Counted from the first letter of the stretch, positions 12,690-22,134 are shown. The stretch: DNA of 64,000 nucleotides from Siphonodentalium dalli (GCA_032622095.1 CP136069.1:13500450-13564449), one strand, 5' to 3'. Notes: generated by a model not told the origin, from the letters alone. Made by a program: numbers and translations.

Positions 12690-13298
12690 GGTGAGTCAGG
12701 ACATGACCAAAAAATGAGCGTGTATACATATTGGCCACACCCATGACCATATAACCACTCAAGCTATACATATACACCCCACTCGTGACCAGAGTTACTC
12801 CATGTGTAAATAGTATAAACATCGCCAATAGCCACAAAACCCTTCTGTATATTCCATTACACTGCACACTCGGCCATTCATGCACTCCAGACTTGAATAC
12901 GAACCTCACCCATGACAAGCATACACCACATTTATGACCATACAGTCACTCTTTGCATACCCGTTCACGCCACCATTGGCCATACAGTCACTCCCTGTAT
13001 ACATAGTCGCCACACCCATGGCCATATAGGCATTCAAGATATACATACACACCACACACATAACCATATATTCATTCCAAGTTTGCATATACAAACCATA
13101 CCCTATGGCCATACAGTCCTAAATATACCAATATCCCGCACACTCGGCAGTCATACACTCCGGGTTTGAATATATACCTCACCCATGACAATCATACACC
13201 AAATGTATTACCACACAATCACTCCTTGTATACCTATTCACTCCACCATTGGCCCAATGTTATTCCCTGTATACCTAGTATACCACACCCATTGCCAT
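12690..13298 (+). repeat. Minisatellite, ~42-bp subunits in a ~270-bp higher-order unit (left part)
   Basis: Degenerate subunits carry CCATACAGTCACTCC, GTATACAT and CACACCCATGGCC. A distinctive segment with CACTCGGC...CACTCC recurs at 12871 and 13140, and again at 25428 beyond the inserted elements, giving a higher-order period of about 270 bp. The LTR element begins at 13299 inside a subunit. Confidence 0.85.
13295..13298. other. Target-site duplication CCAT, left
   Basis: CCAT immediately precedes the LTR and is matched by CCAT at 22762-22765 after the other LTR. Five-base comparison fails (GCCAT against CCATT), so the duplication is 4 bp. Confidence 0.8.
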
Positions 13299-13898
13299 TG
13301 TGGCAGAACCCCGTACGTTGGAGATACGACGTTCCGACCGGACTTCACGTTGTGTATTATTTTTACTGTGACGACAACTCATGGAACCGTAGATATCTGT
13401 TTATTTCTAGAGCATAATTTCGCTTCTCAAGATAGGTCAGCTGATGCTAGCATTCTCAGGCTCTTCTGGATCAGTAAGTCTTTCCCAGGGCGGTACTCAT
13501 AGGAGGACTCAGTCAACTGAACACTGATGGGTAAAACCTCAGTGCTTATATGTAAAAGTGGTAACCTACTTTTCAAAATCATGTGACGATGTTACTGGCC
13601 AGGCTTGACAACTAGTTGTCAACGGCTCGTCACTAAAGTTAGCTTTAGTATAGCTTTCGTATATCATGACCAGTGCAGTGTACCAAAACAACTAATAACT
13701 TTTAGACCTCTGCGCTGGTTCGACTGGGAACCTTCCTGAGAACTAGCTAGAATCAGCATCGCGTGATCTCGTCATCGTGCTAAGTACGGCTGTCCGACTA
13801 ACAATCCCACGCCTGTTATTCATGCATCGTAATAGTTGGAACTGATGCAATAGTGTACAGGGGCGTGATCAGGCAGGGGCGCACATCGTTCTGTTACA
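13299..13898 (-). repeat. 3' LTR of the retrovirus-like element
   Basis: 600 bp, starting TGTGGCAGAACC and ending CTGTTACA on the plus strand. It is identical in length to 22162-22761, with four visible substitutions (near 13530, 13643, 13713 and 13852). On the coding strand it contains an AATAAA at 13405-13400 that can serve as polyadenylation signal. Confidence 0.97.
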
Positions 13899-13912
13899 TA
13901 CCTCCCATACCA
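13899..13912 (-). other. Polypurine tract next to the 3' LTR
   Basis: On the coding strand the bases just before the LTR read GGTATGGGAGGTA, a purine-rich stretch at the place where plus-strand DNA synthesis is primed in LTR elements. It is short and interrupted by T residues. Confidence 0.6.
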
Positions 13913-13916
13913 AGAG

Positions 13917-13942
13917 GATTTCGCATAGGCTGATGCGAAATC
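13917..13942. other. 10-bp perfect stem-loop beside the polypurine tract
   Basis: GATTTCGCAT and ATGCGAAATC form a perfect 10-bp stem with a 6-nt loop, 4 bases from the polypurine tract. Its role is unknown. Confidence 0.8.
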
Positions 13943-14949
13943 ATCCTAGCAGGAATCGTTAACAGAAAGATGGCACACTGTTAGTTTAAGTTTAAGTTAT
14001 TATTATTATTAGGATTTGTTATCCTTTAGTGAAAAGGCAACCTTTCTGGTTGCCATTGAAGGACAGACTGAGCACAATGACGGCCAAGGTCTAAGGCAAG
14101 ACTACTATTGTTAATATATATTTATATGCTTTTCAATTTCTGTAAAACGAAAATATGGGCAGGATACGTGAGTAGTACATCTCTATCCAGATACTAAGCA
14201 GAGTTAACTATAGTTAAATGAGAACACATATGTGTACCTGCTTGTTGAAAAGAGGATATGACCTCTGCATGTTAGCAGGGTTTAGATGTATGGAAAAATT
14301 TTGATTTTTACTCCATTAAAAATCTGTCTGTGCAGAACATCTAAATGGCTTAATAGCCTGATTCAAAAGTAAACCAGAAGTTGTGTTTATATGTTGAAGA
14401 CTTTAAAGTCTGTTATAATTTATGGAACAACTATGATACTACCTATCTCACGTATCCAGCTATAATGAGCTAATCTACTTATTATATCTGATTAATTTTT
14501 AGCCTTAGACCGTGGTCTTTATATAATCCTATGGCACGCGACGAATTAATTTGAGCATGCACATAATATCAGGGTATACAATACCGTATTTGGAATTATA
14601 TCACATCACAATAAGTTCGTGTTTTAAATCACGAGGTTTCTTTTTTACATCGTCTTCTTGGAATGTCATATATTTATTTTATATACACTTGTTGCTTTCT
14701 TGACATCATATTCAGGGAACGTCATATATTTATTGTATATACTCTTCATCTTTTCTTGACATCATATTCAGGGAATGTCATATATTCTGTATATACTATT
14801 CGTCTAATCCTCTTCTGTAATGAACATGATTCAGCTGAACCGGATACAAGTCCAAGCACAGGTCTTGGCGGAGACGTACGTGACTACGTACTCAAGAATC
14901 CCCAAGCGCAAGTGGTTAAATTCTTGATCCAATCCAGCGGTTCTAATGG
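13943..14949 (-). other. Element 3' untranslated region with a ~53-bp tandem repeat
   Basis: This is about 1 kb between the SGNH stop and the polypurine tract with no coding signal. At about 14660-14805 a unit with GTCATATATT...TATACT...CTTGACATCATATTCAGGGAA is repeated 2.5 times. The plus-strand frame across 14663-15028 comes from this repeat and antisense sequence and is not a gene. Confidence 0.7.
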
Positions 14950-15588
14950 TTATGAATGTGTTAATGCGAACACAATCGCATGTTTTATATTCCGGGATAG
15001 TCGGATATTTCCTTCTTCGTTGAGGTGAACTTTATCACGATTCAAGGCTGATTCCTCAACGAAGGTGGATAGTCTTCGAAGCGGCCAGTAATATGCTGCT
15101 GGGTAATTTTTATGTAACCCGCTCCGAAGTAATTGGTTTAATTGACTCACACGGTCATTATATTGATTGACATCGATACTGCGAGTACTGGTCTTCTTTT
15201 CTGGACCTGGAAGTCGGACTTTTCTTCTCTGAAGTAGCTCGCAGACAATTATTTTGGTAGGAGTTGGGTCTTGTAGTTTGTGGATTAGTTGGGTTAGGTC
15301 GTAGTATGTATTTTCTACTGACCTAGAGGAGAGGTCATTGCCTCCACACATTATTATTATTATGGACGGACGTAGTTGTTGTAGTTGGCTGATGGTTGAC
15401 GTTTGTAGGTCGTGGAGTCGCAATCCACTAATACCATACATAGTTACTGTAATATTGGGGTCGACTAAATCCAATGCTCTGCGGAAGTTGTTGGGATATA
15501 GCGTCATCTTCTTCTCCGTTGATAGTAAATGTTGAGCCAGTCGTTGAATATGGCTGGATCCGAAGATGACAACGTTGATTTTGGACAT
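14950..15588 (-). CDS. SGNH/GDSL-type hydrolase ORF of the retroelement
   Basis: A 212-residue protein starting at a true ATG (15588-15586), four bases after the env stop and in another frame, so a second product of the env-type mRNA is likely. It has the SGNH blocks in order: GSS at residues 10-12 with Ser12 as nucleophile (GDS in most members), a block II Gly near 52-55, GGND at 82-85 supplying the Gly and Asn, and DKVH at 185-188 supplying Asp and His. The IIIIMCGGNDL beta-strand fits a flavodoxin-like SGNH fold. There is no signal peptide or membrane segment, so a cytosolic enzyme, probably an esterase or lipase, is inferred. SGNH esterase domains are known in ORF1 proteins of CR1/L2 LINEs; a free-standing one after env in a Gypsy-class element is unusual. 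The substrate is unknown. Confidence 0.85.
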   Translation of the reverse strand: MSKINVVIFGSSHIQRLAQHLLSTEKKMTLYPNNFRRALDLVDPNITVTMYGISGLRLHDLQTSTISQLQQLRPSIIIIMCGGNDLSSRSVENTYYDLTQLIHKLQDPTPTKIIVCELLQRRKVRLPGPEKKTSTRSIDVNQYNDRVSQLNQLLRSGLHKNYPAAYYWPLRRLSTFVEESALNRDKVHLNEEGNIRLSRNIKHAIVFALTHS

Positions 15589-15592
15589 TTTC

Positions 15593-17710
15593 TTATAAGG
15601 TAGATGTTGAAGAAGCTTCGTCAGTGGTAATCAGTTCTGGCAGTTCCATGAGTTGGTGCTGCTGTAAATAGGCAATATCATTTTCAGTTAGGTGAATTTT
15701 GGTACGTTTGATAGTTACAGGAGTGGATGGCGATTCGGCTGATCGCTTGGTTTCTGATGCAAGTGATGAAGACGTGGTTGGTTCTTCGTTCAAGGTACCT
15801 GCGTCTTCACGTACACATAGTGACCCAAATCTGACGTTATGGCGCCTATTGCGGCGTTTATGTTTGCATAAGAGGGACATAACTTTATTCCGGTAACGAC
15901 AGAGGGCAAGCACCGAAGCTAACATTGCCACAATTATAATTACATAAACATATTTTGGAATTTCAGAATTAAGGGGTGTTATGCTTTCCAGTTTGTCCAA
16001 TGAATCAATTAACTGATGTAAAGGTGTTTTAGTAACACCTTTCAATGCGATTGGTAATGTAAAATTCCTAAAACGATCAATTCTGTCCAAGACAGGTTTC
16101 CAAACGTAGAACTTGGAAAGATTAAATTTAGGAAGAATCTCGTTATCAAACGCATTTATAAGCTGAGAGTTGTCACCTGAGAAGTGACTCTCAATTTTCA
16201 CATTCGGGGCAGAAGCGATACACGTAGGTTGTAAAGTTAATAATCCAATAGGCGGAAATAATGTCACTTCTTGAGAACTTACATAATCTTTACACATTAC
16301 CGAGAAAGTTATAGGTTTAGCTAAGCTAATGACAAAGAGTCCAGTGTTTACATTTCTGACATATGGTAGTTTAACGCTCGGTTGCACTTCTATAATGCAC
16401 TGGTCTTTTATTGACCTCGTGTCATTCATGAGTAATGCGATAGGGCATGGTTTATCGTTGTAAAGCGTTCGAATAACACCATCAAAAGGACAGAATGGCA
16501 ATGGATTCATTAAGCAGAGCGAGTTATCGGGTAATGTTATGAATTGAGTACGACCAGCATTTATTATTAAGTGTTTATGGTCAAACCGATATTCAGCAAT
16601 CATTTGTCTTAAATCCGAAGATAAAGATTTGTTATTAGGTGTGTATGGGAACGAATGAATCTTAAAGAGTTCAAATTTGTTCCTTATGTTGATCAGAGGA
16701 ATTTTCACTAGTACAATTAGTCGACTGTTTGTCAACAGAGTAGAACACTTAAAGTTTTGATAATACTTCCACAATTCAGTGTTGGGATCAAATGGTAATT
16801 TAAGATGATCTGGAAGATGTTTGTCCAAGTCAGATAACACTCGTCGTAAGGTATTAATACGAACCACACTTGGAGCAATTCGTTTGGTAGTTAAGATACT
16901 TATTTGCGTATGCATGTGTTCTACATGAAATCTAGCAGCAGTAATCATTTGAGTTATCTCTGTAATTCTTAGGTCAATATGATTATGCAAATTAGCGTAA
17001 TATTCCAATGTCGTTAATTTGTGTGATTGCTTGTTGAATGCCTCAGTGAGTACATGCTGAATATATTTAACTGTTTCAACCAACTGATTAGTTTTCATTC
17101 TATTTTCACGGATGTAATTCCGGGAGACGTCCATTAGGCTAAAACTTTCTTTGAGAGTGTGCTCAATTTTTCGTTGATTATTAGCCAATTTATTAATATT
17201 ATTATTAATATTATTGAGGTCGCTCTCACTGACTGTTCCAAACAGCCAGGATAATCCTTCTCCTATGAAGGGGAGCAGCGACCTTTTAATCTTATGCGGC
17301 GAGTCATCGTGAAGCGTTTTGTATTCGACAAATTGCGAAACAACTTCTAAGTATTCGGTGTTCAGTATCTCTAAGTTTTCACTGAAACTCGCGAAGAGAT
17401 CGTCGAATTGTTTAGTTGTACCTGTCAAGTTAAACGACTCATGTCCGTTTGTTTGTATTGTTTTTAACTTTGTTCGGTCCAACTCTTTTCGAGCTATTTT
17501 TATTTGTCTTGACAGGGATTTCAAGTAGTTTTGAAATGGTTCTAAGTTTACTACGAAACCTATTGTCCAATCTGCATTGGTCATATATATATCTTTAAGT
17601 TTTTGGAAAATCACATTATGTCGCGTCACAATAATGCTATTCGTTTGACCCAATTCTAGTGAGATTAAGGTCACACAGAGTACTAGTATTGCTGAAAATA
17701 GAAGAGTCAC
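15593..17710 (-). CDS. env: Envelope glycoprotein, F-type fusion protein class
   Basis: A 705-codon frame resembling the fusion (F-type) envelope proteins of baculoviruses and of env-bearing Gypsy elements. Visible parts: a hydrophobic N-terminal signal segment (residues about 4-20), a furin-like basic site KIKR ending at residue 143, directly followed by a hydrophobic glycine-containing fusion-peptide-like stretch and a long heptad-rich helix (about 160-270), a cysteine-containing ectodomain, one transmembrane segment (about 587-605) and a ~100-residue cytoplasmic tail. The length matches full F proteins. The frame begins with GTG; the only ATG nearby is out of frame and followed at once by TGA. 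A splice acceptor at 17693-17692 in the correct phase suggests that the start codon comes from the leader exon. No internal stop is seen. Confidence 0.85.
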   Translation of the reverse strand: MTLLFSAILVLCVTLISLELGQTNSIIVTRHNVIFQKLKDIYMTNADWTIGFVVNLEPFQNYLKSLSRQIKIARKELDRTKLKTIQTNGHESFNLTGTTKQFDDLFASFSENLEILNTEYLEVVSQFVEYKTLHDDSPHKIKRSLLPFIGEGLSWLFGTVSESDLNNINNNINKLANNQRKIEHTLKESFSLMDVSRNYIRENRMKTNQLVETVKYIQHVLTEAFNKQSHKLTTLEYYANLHNHIDLRITEITQMITAARFHVEHMHTQISILTTKRIAPSVVRINTLRRVLSDLDKHLPDHLKLPFDPNTELWKYYQNFKCSTLLTNSRLIVLVKIPLINIRNKFELFKIHSFPYTPNNKSLSSDLRQMIAEYRFDHKHLIINAGRTQFITLPDNSLCLMNPLPFCPFDGVIRTLYNDKPCPIALLMNDTRSIKDQCIIEVQPSVKLPYVRNVNTGLFVISLAKPITFSVMCKDYVSSQEVTLFPPIGLLTLQPTCIASAPNVKIESHFSGDNSQLINAFDNEILPKFNLSKFYVWKPVLDRIDRFRNFTLPIALKGVTKTPLHQLIDSLDKLESITPLNSEIPKYVYVIIIVAMLASVLALCRYRNKVMSLLCKHKRRNRRHNVRFGSLCVREDAGTLNEEPTTSSSLASETKRSAESPSTPVTIKRTKIHLTENDIAYLQQHQLMELPELITTDEASSTSTL
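17692..17693 (-). promoter_or_regulatory. Predicted splice acceptor for env mRNA
   Basis: On the minus strand a CTATTTTCAG tract ends at 17692, inside the env signal segment, so the env exon would start at 17691. One exon-1 base is needed to complete the first codon, and the leader exon leaves exactly one base after its codons. Confidence 0.55.
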
Positions 17711-17806
17711 ATGATTAGAGTGATCTCGTAGGTTAGGGTTGGGGTGTGTCTAGTTGTTGTGTCTGGTTGCCTTTGTTATCCTTGTAATTGTAACTAGTTA
17801 CTTAAC
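17711..17806 (-). other. Junction where most of pol is missing
   Basis: About 100 bases separate the truncated pol stop from the env signal segment. Nothing of RNase H or integrase is recognisable here, so the deletion end lies at or near 17836. Confidence 0.6.
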
Positions 17807-18982
17807 TTAAATACACTCGTTGTTGGAGATGTGCACTTCACGGGCATCTTCATCTAATAAGATTTGCCAGTAGCCTGACTTAAGATCAAGCGCTGTCAGG
17901 TATTTAGAGCCATTTAGAGAATTCAATATGTCATCAATGACCGGGAGTGGCCAAGTAATTGGTTTAGTAATAGCATTGAGCTTACGAAAGTCAACACAAA
18001 ATCTTGATGAACCATCTTTCTTGCCCACAAGTAAGCAAGGAAAGGACCATGGTGATCTAGCAGGGGTAATGATATCTGATTCAAGCATATCATCAATTTC
18101 CTGGTCCATGATCTGCTTTTTAGCCAATGGAACACGGTATGGTTGGCACTTGATGGGTGCATTACCTTGTGTATCTATTTTCATCTTTACTGTGTCAGTA
18201 AAGGTTAGGTCTGCATCAGTTGCAGCAAAGAGACCTTCATTACTTTTAAGAAGATCTGTGATTATTTGTTTCTTATCTGAGGGCACATCAAACTCAGCAT
18301 AATTAATTTTTGATGGCTTGGTGTCACGGGAAAATGACTGAGTGGGTGACTGGGAGACTTCAGAAATCTGAGCTGTCTCAAGAGGTTCAACCTTGCCTAA
18401 GACACATCCCTTTCTAAGTTTATAGAACTTGTCAGTATCATTGACAAGGTATACAGGGATGCTGCATAAAGAAGTAAGGTCATTAACATTAATGACTGCA
18501 TCACTTAAGTTCAAGCCGGGTTGTTCAGACAAGAACCCATGATCCAGAGAACTAACTTGTAACAGGTTAGTGTCGAATAAGCCACATCCGCCAACGATGT
18601 GAGCACAAGTTAAGAGACAACTCTGGGGCTTGAGAAGTGCTTCCTTCTTAAGTCTAACAAGGCTTGCAATCTCTAAGTCAGGTACCATTGGAACGATGCG
18701 ATGATCAATCTTCAAACATTGTAAGTCGAAGAATATTCGCACACAGTTTTGAACCATCCAGTCAGTACCTAAGATTATATTGCGGGTCATATTTTCCACA
18801 ATATAAAAATCATGTTGTATCTTTAACCCACTAACTTTGAAAGGTAATTCAATTTGACCGATACATTTGAGTTCACTTCCTGTGACTGAAGTCAAATTAT
18901 CCTTCCTTCTGTTAAGTTTGGGTCTATTTGTGATTTGTTTATATAAACGGTTGCTAAGTATGGAGCACTGTGCTCCAGTATC
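17807..18982 (-). pseudogene. pol: pol: protease and start of reverse transcriptase, truncated
   Basis: This is the downstream frame of pol. It begins at the aspartic protease DTG motif (18982-18974), where the frame changes by one base relative to the upstream part. It contains the second protease landmark ILGTDW (41-46 counted from the ATG at 18895), then a connector and the RT fingers (IKCQPYRVPL, about 248-257; RFCVDFRKLN, 298-307) and motif A ALDLKSGYWQI (335-345). Homology stops at residue ~353 (position ~17837), followed by ten unrelated residues and TAA. The rest of RT including the catalytic YxDD, RNase H and integrase are absent. The in-frame ATG at 18895 lies after the protease active site and is not the true start. 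Confidence 0.85.
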
Positions 18983-20465
18983 ACAAGGGCACGAACACGT
19001 TGTTTGCCTATTTGAAGCAATATTGAGGATGGCACAGGCGTACCTGTAACATTCACTTCTTTGGATGTTTCATTTTTGAATTTTTCAGAAGTTTTACCAT
19101 TTTTATTTGATTTGGGGTTATGAGAGACTCCACGACCATGTATGGTATGTTTCATTTGAGTATCTGTTTGCTTGCTTGCTTTAGTTAACTTTTTAACTTG
19201 GTTTAACCATTCTTTTCTATCTTTAAGTTGATTTGCAACATCATTTGTTTTATGAGACTTTTCAACTATTTTAGCAGTTTTACTAGTCGGTTTATTGTGT
19301 TTTGTGTACCGTACATTCGGTTTGGGTAATTTCATTTTAAGTACATTGTATTTATCATTAGTCTCAACAAGTTTGAACTTGGAGTTGGAATTTTGATTTT
19401 TCATAAAATCCTTTGTTTTACGACGGTGTTGTGGCCTTGAAGGCATTGGACTATCAGGCCCATGTATATTTGTATAGTCTGGAGGACAATAGTCTTGTTC
19501 CAGTACAATATACCTGTTGTTTGGATAAGAAATTTGAAAATTGGGCTGAGTTTTATTACGATGTTCAGTCTTGTTTGAGTTCGTTTGACCTTGAGAATAC
19601 GGAATTCGTTGTTTGGGACTGAGATTTTTGTTTGGAAATTGATTTATTCCATTTTTTGTGTTTTTCAATTTTGTGCCATCTTGTTTGCCATTTTGGTCGC
19701 CATCATACAGAATGTTTTTGATTTTTTTTTTTTGTGAATTTTTCGATTTCCCGTAATGTAATAAGTTACTGTAGGCTTGATTTGGTTGTTTCTGAGTGTT
19801 TTGTCCCTTAAATGGGCACTCAATAGGTGATTTTTGAAATCTCCTATTTTTCGAGTTTTGCTGTGCTTTTTCAGTTTTATTATCCCATGGCGAGGCGAAT
19901 CGCGGATTTATGGAGTGTCTCTCTCGATTCGCATGTATTTTATGCGGATTATTCAGTGATTTACCATGTTTATGGGAGTTAGACCCACGGTTGTCGAATT
20001 TTCGCGTTCGTGGATCCGCACGTTTAGTGTCAATTGTATTTGGCGTCTTGTGACCCATGACATAAGTATTCTTCACTTTATTTAACTTATGTGTGTTCTC
20101 CAATGATTTCTTGTTCGATTTTACTCGATCAGCATATGACAATTCGGAATGCAAGTGATGGTGCACCGGTTTGACAGGAAGGTCGGCGTTGGGTCGCGCG
20201 TTGTCAATCATTTTTACTGTGGGTCTGGCATAGTGTATATGCTTTGTACTCCCATGACCAGATATGTTTTTACAATGTGAATCGTAACGGTTGTCATACG
20301 TTCTAGTAAATCTGTGCGAATTTAATGGAATTACATTCGTTGAGGGTAAATTTTTACGTGTTAAATTTGGATAGAGTGCTTTATTGGATACAGTTTTGTA
20401 AGGCTTTGATTTATGTTTAATATGGTTAACCCGGGCGCGCGCCTTGTCACGAACAGGTTCTACTC
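18982..20465 (-). pseudogene. pol: pol: long basic Asn/Lys-rich linker and protease N-terminus
   Basis: This frame is entered by -1 frameshifting at 20466-20472, and stays open for about 490 codons. The first ~470 residues are strongly basic and rich in N, K, H and Q, with no recognised domain; they may act as a nucleic-acid-binding region between Gag and protease. The end, LLQIGKQRVRALV, is the first strand of a retropepsin, and the catalytic DTG follows one base out of frame at 18980-18984. Read straight on, the frame runs into unrelated residues and stops at 18892. There is no slippery heptamer at this point, so a one-base deletion is the simplest explanation. Confidence 0.75.
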
Positions 20466-21617
20466 GTTTAAAGAGGGATTCGGTTTTCGGTTTTGCTGCT
20501 CGTCCAACTCGTTACGCATTCGGCGTTTAAAGTTTGGGTTCGTTGTCCCATAATCGTACAAGTGGTCCTTGTACCAACATTCACGAGTATCATGATATGT
20601 TAGCTTCCAACAGCTTCGACAAAATTTGGTTGGCGGTTGATGAGAGTTATTTATTGTGTGAACATGTGTATTTTGTCTTGGGCGGAGTCTACAAGCTTCA
20701 TATTTGTGGCCCAATTTGTGACAGTAATTACACTGCACTATTTTTGGTTTGACCCTATTTACATCCATCGGTTCTTGTCCCGATGGGTTTTCATTCGTCG
20801 GTGTGCGATTGAAACGCATTGAAAATCGTTTAAGGATATTAAATTCCTCCACAGCTACGAAAGCTGCTTGATCCAATGTTTGTGGATCTTCTCTCAAGAT
20901 TTTCATCTTGAGGTTTGTGTCATTTAACCCGTCAGTGAAATACTGTACCAACTGACGTTGTATTGCAGGGATGGCTAATTCTTCATACTCGAAAGCATCC
21001 ACTGCTAATTGGCGAACTGCCTCTACATATATATGTATATTTTCCCCTGCTTTTTGTTTGAAGCTTCTTACTTTTGCAAGAGCCTGATGTTTGTCTGTTA
21101 TTTCCGCGAATCTAATCGTTAGTTCGCGTTTTATTTGGTTCCACGTGACCCCTTGATTTTCGTGATGATATCGCGTGAGAAATTCAGCTACAGGGCCGCC
21201 TGTACGCTGAAGTGCGACTAACCATCTTTCTTCTTCTGGTGTACCGAGTATATTACAATACCGGTCTATTTGTTTTAAGAATTCCCTTAATTTCCGAGGT
21301 TGTCCCTCGTACCTTTCTACCATTGTAGATAAAGTCAACGCGCTTTGCGCGTCGGTTTGCGTACGAATCGCATTGGTTTGTTGTCCCAGATTCAAATTGA
21401 ATCCAGCAAATTGCTGCTGGATTCCTGCCAAGACGAGCCCGATTTGCTCGTTTTGTCTCAACAAATGTAAGGCGGCATTTAAGTCGCCTTGTTGCCCGGG
21501 TTGTGGTTGAGGATTTTGCGGTTGTTGTTGTTGAACAGGTGCGTCCATATTTGCTTCGTCCGCGGGTAAGGGTACGTTCAAATGCGCACCTTGTATATCA
21601 TCAACAATTTGAGCCAT
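20460..21617 (-). CDS. gag: Gag polyprotein with two zinc knuckles
   Basis: A 385-residue structural protein that would build the particle core. It starts at an ATG (21617-21615). A Gln/Pro-rich N-terminus (28-44) precedes a retrotransposon capsid domain (about 95-265, with MVERYEGQPRKLREFLKQI and the FTDGLNDTNLKMKIL segment). Then come a canonical CCHC knuckle C-x2-C-x4-H-x4-C at residues 296-309 and a second variant finger C-x2-C-x5-H-x4-C at 333-347. The C-terminus is basic. The frame is uninterrupted and its end overlaps the frameshift site into pol. Confidence 0.93.
   Translation of the reverse strand: MAQIVDDIQGAHLNVPLPADEANMDAPVQQQQPQNPQPQPGQQGDLNAALHLLRQNEQIGLVLAGIQQQFAGFNLNLGQQTNAIRTQTDAQSALTLSTMVERYEGQPRKLREFLKQIDRYCNILGTPEEERWLVALQRTGGPVAEFLTRYHHENQGVTWNQIKRELTIRFAEITDKHQALAKVRSFKQKAGENIHIYVEAVRQLAVDAFEYEELAIPAIQRQLVQYFTDGLNDTNLKMKILREDPQTLDQAAFVAVEEFNILKRFSMRFNRTPTNENPSGQEPMDVNRVKPKIVQCNYCHKLGHKYEACRLRPRQNTHVHTINNSHQPPTKFCRSCWKLTYHDTRECWYKDHLYDYGTTNPNFKRRMRNELDEQQNRKPNPSLNE
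20466..20472 (-). promoter_or_regulatory. Programmed -1 ribosomal frameshift site T-TTA-AAC
   Basis: On the minus strand the heptamer TTTAAAC lies in the correct phase (T TTA AAC in the gag frame), one codon before the gag stop at 20462-20460. Slipping back one base gives entry into the open pol frame. This heptamer is one of the most efficient eukaryotic slippery sequences. I did not resolve a downstream pseudoknot; a GC-rich GCGCGCGCCCGGG tract lies about 25-35 bases downstream. Confidence 0.8.
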
Positions 21618-21631
21618 TATTTGAAATATCT

Positions 21632-21998
21632 TTAACTCGTTTTAAACGGATACTTTATACATCGACCACTTTCAAACGTGTGACAAATGTTGTTATTTTT
21701 AATCCACACGGAGAATTCTATGACGTGGACCCAGTCTCTAAATAGTATACATTTTCGAATTATTTTAATTTCGGAGACGGTCCCGTACCGTGTATTTTCT
21801 AATTGATATATTTGTGGTTTTAAAATGGCGCAATATTCATCATACGTTAGCTTTTCCAATTCAAAACAGTCCGGCAGAAAATCGTCATAATTTTCGTCAG
21901 GCCAGGACGGAACGGTTTTTAATGCTGCATGAATTTTAGCCAATAAATCTGGTTTTAATTCGTCTTGAATTTGGGAAGCCAGAATCTTAGATTTTGAT
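21632..21998 (-). other. Leader open frame upstream of gag, no ATG
   Basis: The frame is open for about 120 codons from a TAA near 21998 to a stop at 21632, and contains an ordered acidic/hydrophobic stretch (LKTVPSWPDENYDDFLPDCF). It has no ATG; the first usable codon would be TTG at 21943. It could be a spliced-in exon, a decayed accessory gene or chance. No family is recognised. Confidence 0.35.
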
Positions 21999-22097
21999 TT
22001 TTAGAACCCAGGGTGTCAGAAATTCGTTTTTATGAGCCATGGTGTTTTAGAAAAGGTGGGCTAGAAAACGTCAGATTCTAGGGTCTTAGGTGTACTC

Positions 22098-22109
22098 ACC
22101 TATCTTCAT
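22098..22109 (-). promoter_or_regulatory. Leader start codon and predicted splice donor
   Basis: On the minus strand an ATG at 22109-22107 is followed by two codons and one extra G at 22100, then GTGAGT from 22099, a consensus 5' splice site. This is the first ATG after the primer-binding site. Spliced to 17691 the reading phase matches env. Read without splicing it does not enter gag, whose own ATG lies at 21617. Confidence 0.55.
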
Positions 22110-22134
22110 CCTTGAAATTGTCGTCGTGGTTGAT

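Noticed and set aside
14663-15028. 121-codon plus-strand frame
   Set aside because: It overlaps the 3' tandem repeat and the antisense of the SGNH ORF; no start context or family.
18980-18984. Programmed frameshift within protease
   Set aside because: No slippery heptamer lies at the break, and the homologous sequence continues with exactly one base missing inside the active-site motif, so a deletion is simpler.
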